Below are positions 22,089-23,008 of a stretch of 23,008 nucleotides of DNA, one piece after another. Source of the stretch: CAMCQY01 sp044370415 (lineage in GTDB: Bacteria; Planctomycetota; Planctomycetia; Pirellulales; UBA1268). The notes below the pieces were generated by a model, which worked only from the letters and a program-made list of their open reading frames with translations, made no database searches and was not told where the DNA came from. Position numbers and translations under genes: made by a program. Every line of letters starts with the position of its first letter. Position 1 is the first letter of the stretch. The stretch is taken from positions 1 through 23,008 of the forward strand of contig JBILVO010000054.1 of NCBI GenBank assembly GCA_044370415.1, given 5' to 3'.

Positions 22089-23008
22089 TGAAGAGGAAGT
22101 GGCAGATGTCGCCGTCGCACATCACGTATTCCTTCCCCTCGACGCGGAGCTTGCCGGCGGCGCGGATGTCCTTCTCGGTCTTGTGGGCCTCGAGGTCCTC
22201 GAGCGAGTAGATCTCGGCGCGGATGAAGCCCTTCTCGAAGTCGGTGTGGATCACGCCGGCCGCCTGCGGGGCGGTGGCCCCGACCGGAACCGTCCAGGCC
22301 CGCACTTCCTTCTCGCCCGCCGTGAAGTAGCTCTGCAGGCCGAGCGTCCTGTAGGCGGCCCGGGCCAGCACCGCCAGCGCCGGCTCGGTGAGCCCGGCGC
22401 CCGAGAGCATCTCGGCCCGATCGCCCTCGTCGAGCTCCGCGATCTCCGCCTCGAGCTTCGCGCACACCGGCACGACCTCGGCGCCTGCCGCCGCCGCCGC
22501 CGCCCGTACCTTCTGCACGAGCGGCCCCTTGCCATCGAGGTCGGTCTCGTCGACGTTGGCGACGTAGAGGATCGGCTTGGCCGTCAGCAGGCCGAACTCC
22601 TTCACGGCGTGCCGCTCCGCCTCGTCGAGCGTGAGCGTGCGGAGGGGCTTCTCACCGCCGAGATGGGCGAGGCACTTCTTCATCACCTCCACCTTGAGCT
22701 TCGCCTCCTTGTCGCTGCTCTTCGCCGCCCGCTCCGCCTTCGGGAGCAGGTTCTCGAGGTGCTGGATGTCGGCGAGCATCAGCTCGATCTCGATCGTCTC
22801 CATGTCGGAGACGGGGTCGACCTTGCCCGCGACGTGGATCACGTCGGGGTCGTCGAAGCAGCGGACCACCTGCAGGATCGCGTCGACCTCGCGGATGTGG
22901 GAGAGGAACTTGTTGCCGAGCCCCTGGCCCTCGCTGGCTCCCTTCACGATCCCGGCGATGTCGACGAGCTTGAGCGCGGCGGGAATCACCTTCTGGGGCG
23001 GGATGTAT
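22081..23008 (-). CDS. ychF: YchF/OLA1-family ATPase, C-terminal part (5' end outside the window)
   Basis: About 308 residues are present and the frame runs off the window edge, so the P-loop (G1) is missing. Visible are the G3 region VDIAGIVKGASEGQGLGNKF, the REVDAILQVVRCFDDPDVIH block, the helical insert typical of YchF (about 95-130 of this fragment), and the G4 variant NVDE (NxxE instead of NKxD), which gives ATP rather than GTP preference in the family. The C-terminal TGS-like domain ends with YVMCDGDICHFLFNK. YchF binds ribosomes and is linked to stress and translation control. The apparent internal start at GTG 22989 is only part of the longer frame, as YIPPQKVIPAALKL continues upstream. 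Confidence 0.93.
   Translation of the reverse strand, partial: YIPPQKVIPAALKLVDIAGIVKGASEGQGLGNKFLSHIREVDAILQVVRCFDDPDVIHVAGKVDPVSDMETIEIELMLADIQHLENLLPKAERAAKSSDKEAKLKVEVMKKCLAHLGGEKPLRTLTLDEAERHAVKEFGLLTAKPILYVANVDETDLDGKGPLVQKVRAAAAAAGAEVVPVCAKLEAEIAELDEGDRAEMLSGAGLTEPALAVLARAAYRTLGLQSYFTAGEKEVRAWTVPVGATAPQAAGVIHTDFEKGFIRAEIYSLEDLEAHKTEKDIRAAGKLRVEGKEYVMCDGDICHFLFNK

Overview
The window is GC-rich chromosomal DNA with dense bacterial gene packing. The gene content suggests a planctomycete, probably of the Pirellulales type: a secreted sialate O-acetylesterase/sialidase, a PIG-L deacetylase, a leucine-rich-repeat membrane protein, glycan genes, and many starts with weak Shine-Dalgarno sequences. 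That assignment is an inference from gene repertoire. No rRNA, tRNA, CRISPR array, IS element or phage gene was seen.

Layout. 1-552: the tail of a cysteine desulfurase, then an A-type Fe-S carrier (Fe-S cluster assembly). 595-2592: a fused CbiE-CbiT cobalamin methyltransferase and a PIG-L/LmbE deacetylase. 2711-5594: a small module of a 4-TM membrane protein, a renalase-like FAD oxidoreductase, a decayed short-chain dehydrogenase (SDR), and a second 4-TM protein. The SDR has an in-frame TAG exactly where the catalytic Tyr of YxxxK should be. 5482-8367 (minus): one exported polypeptide joining a sialate O-acetylesterase to a sialidase-like propeller; its 3' end overlaps the convergent membrane-protein gene by 113 bp. 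8488-11320: an aldehyde dehydrogenase and a flavin amine-oxidase/desaturase-type enzyme. 11398-12892: a two-TM leucine-rich-repeat protein overlapping a class 3 lipase. 12932-16387: a glycan mini-cluster of methyltransferase, DegT-type sugar aminotransferase and GT4 glycosyltransferase. 16628-22027: a TetR/CecR-like regulator with a His-rich tail, an RND adaptor overlapping it by ATGA, and an RND pump permease. A dyad and a TTGACA box lie upstream of the regulator. 22081-23008 (minus): the C-terminal part of the YchF ATPase.

Working together. The TetR-adaptor-permease set is a self-regulated tripartite efflux operon without its own outer-membrane channel. The glycan genes probably supply an amino-sugar-containing surface polysaccharide. 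The 2.7-5.6 kb module resembles oxidoreductase/SDR/membrane-protein groups that accompany lipid or photo-oxidative stress functions, with its SDR now inactivated here. The points that most merit a second look are the Tyr-to-stop SDR, the esterase-sialidase fusion, the His-tailed regulator with its operator, and the LRR-lipase pair. No complete, clearly new defence or mobile system was found.
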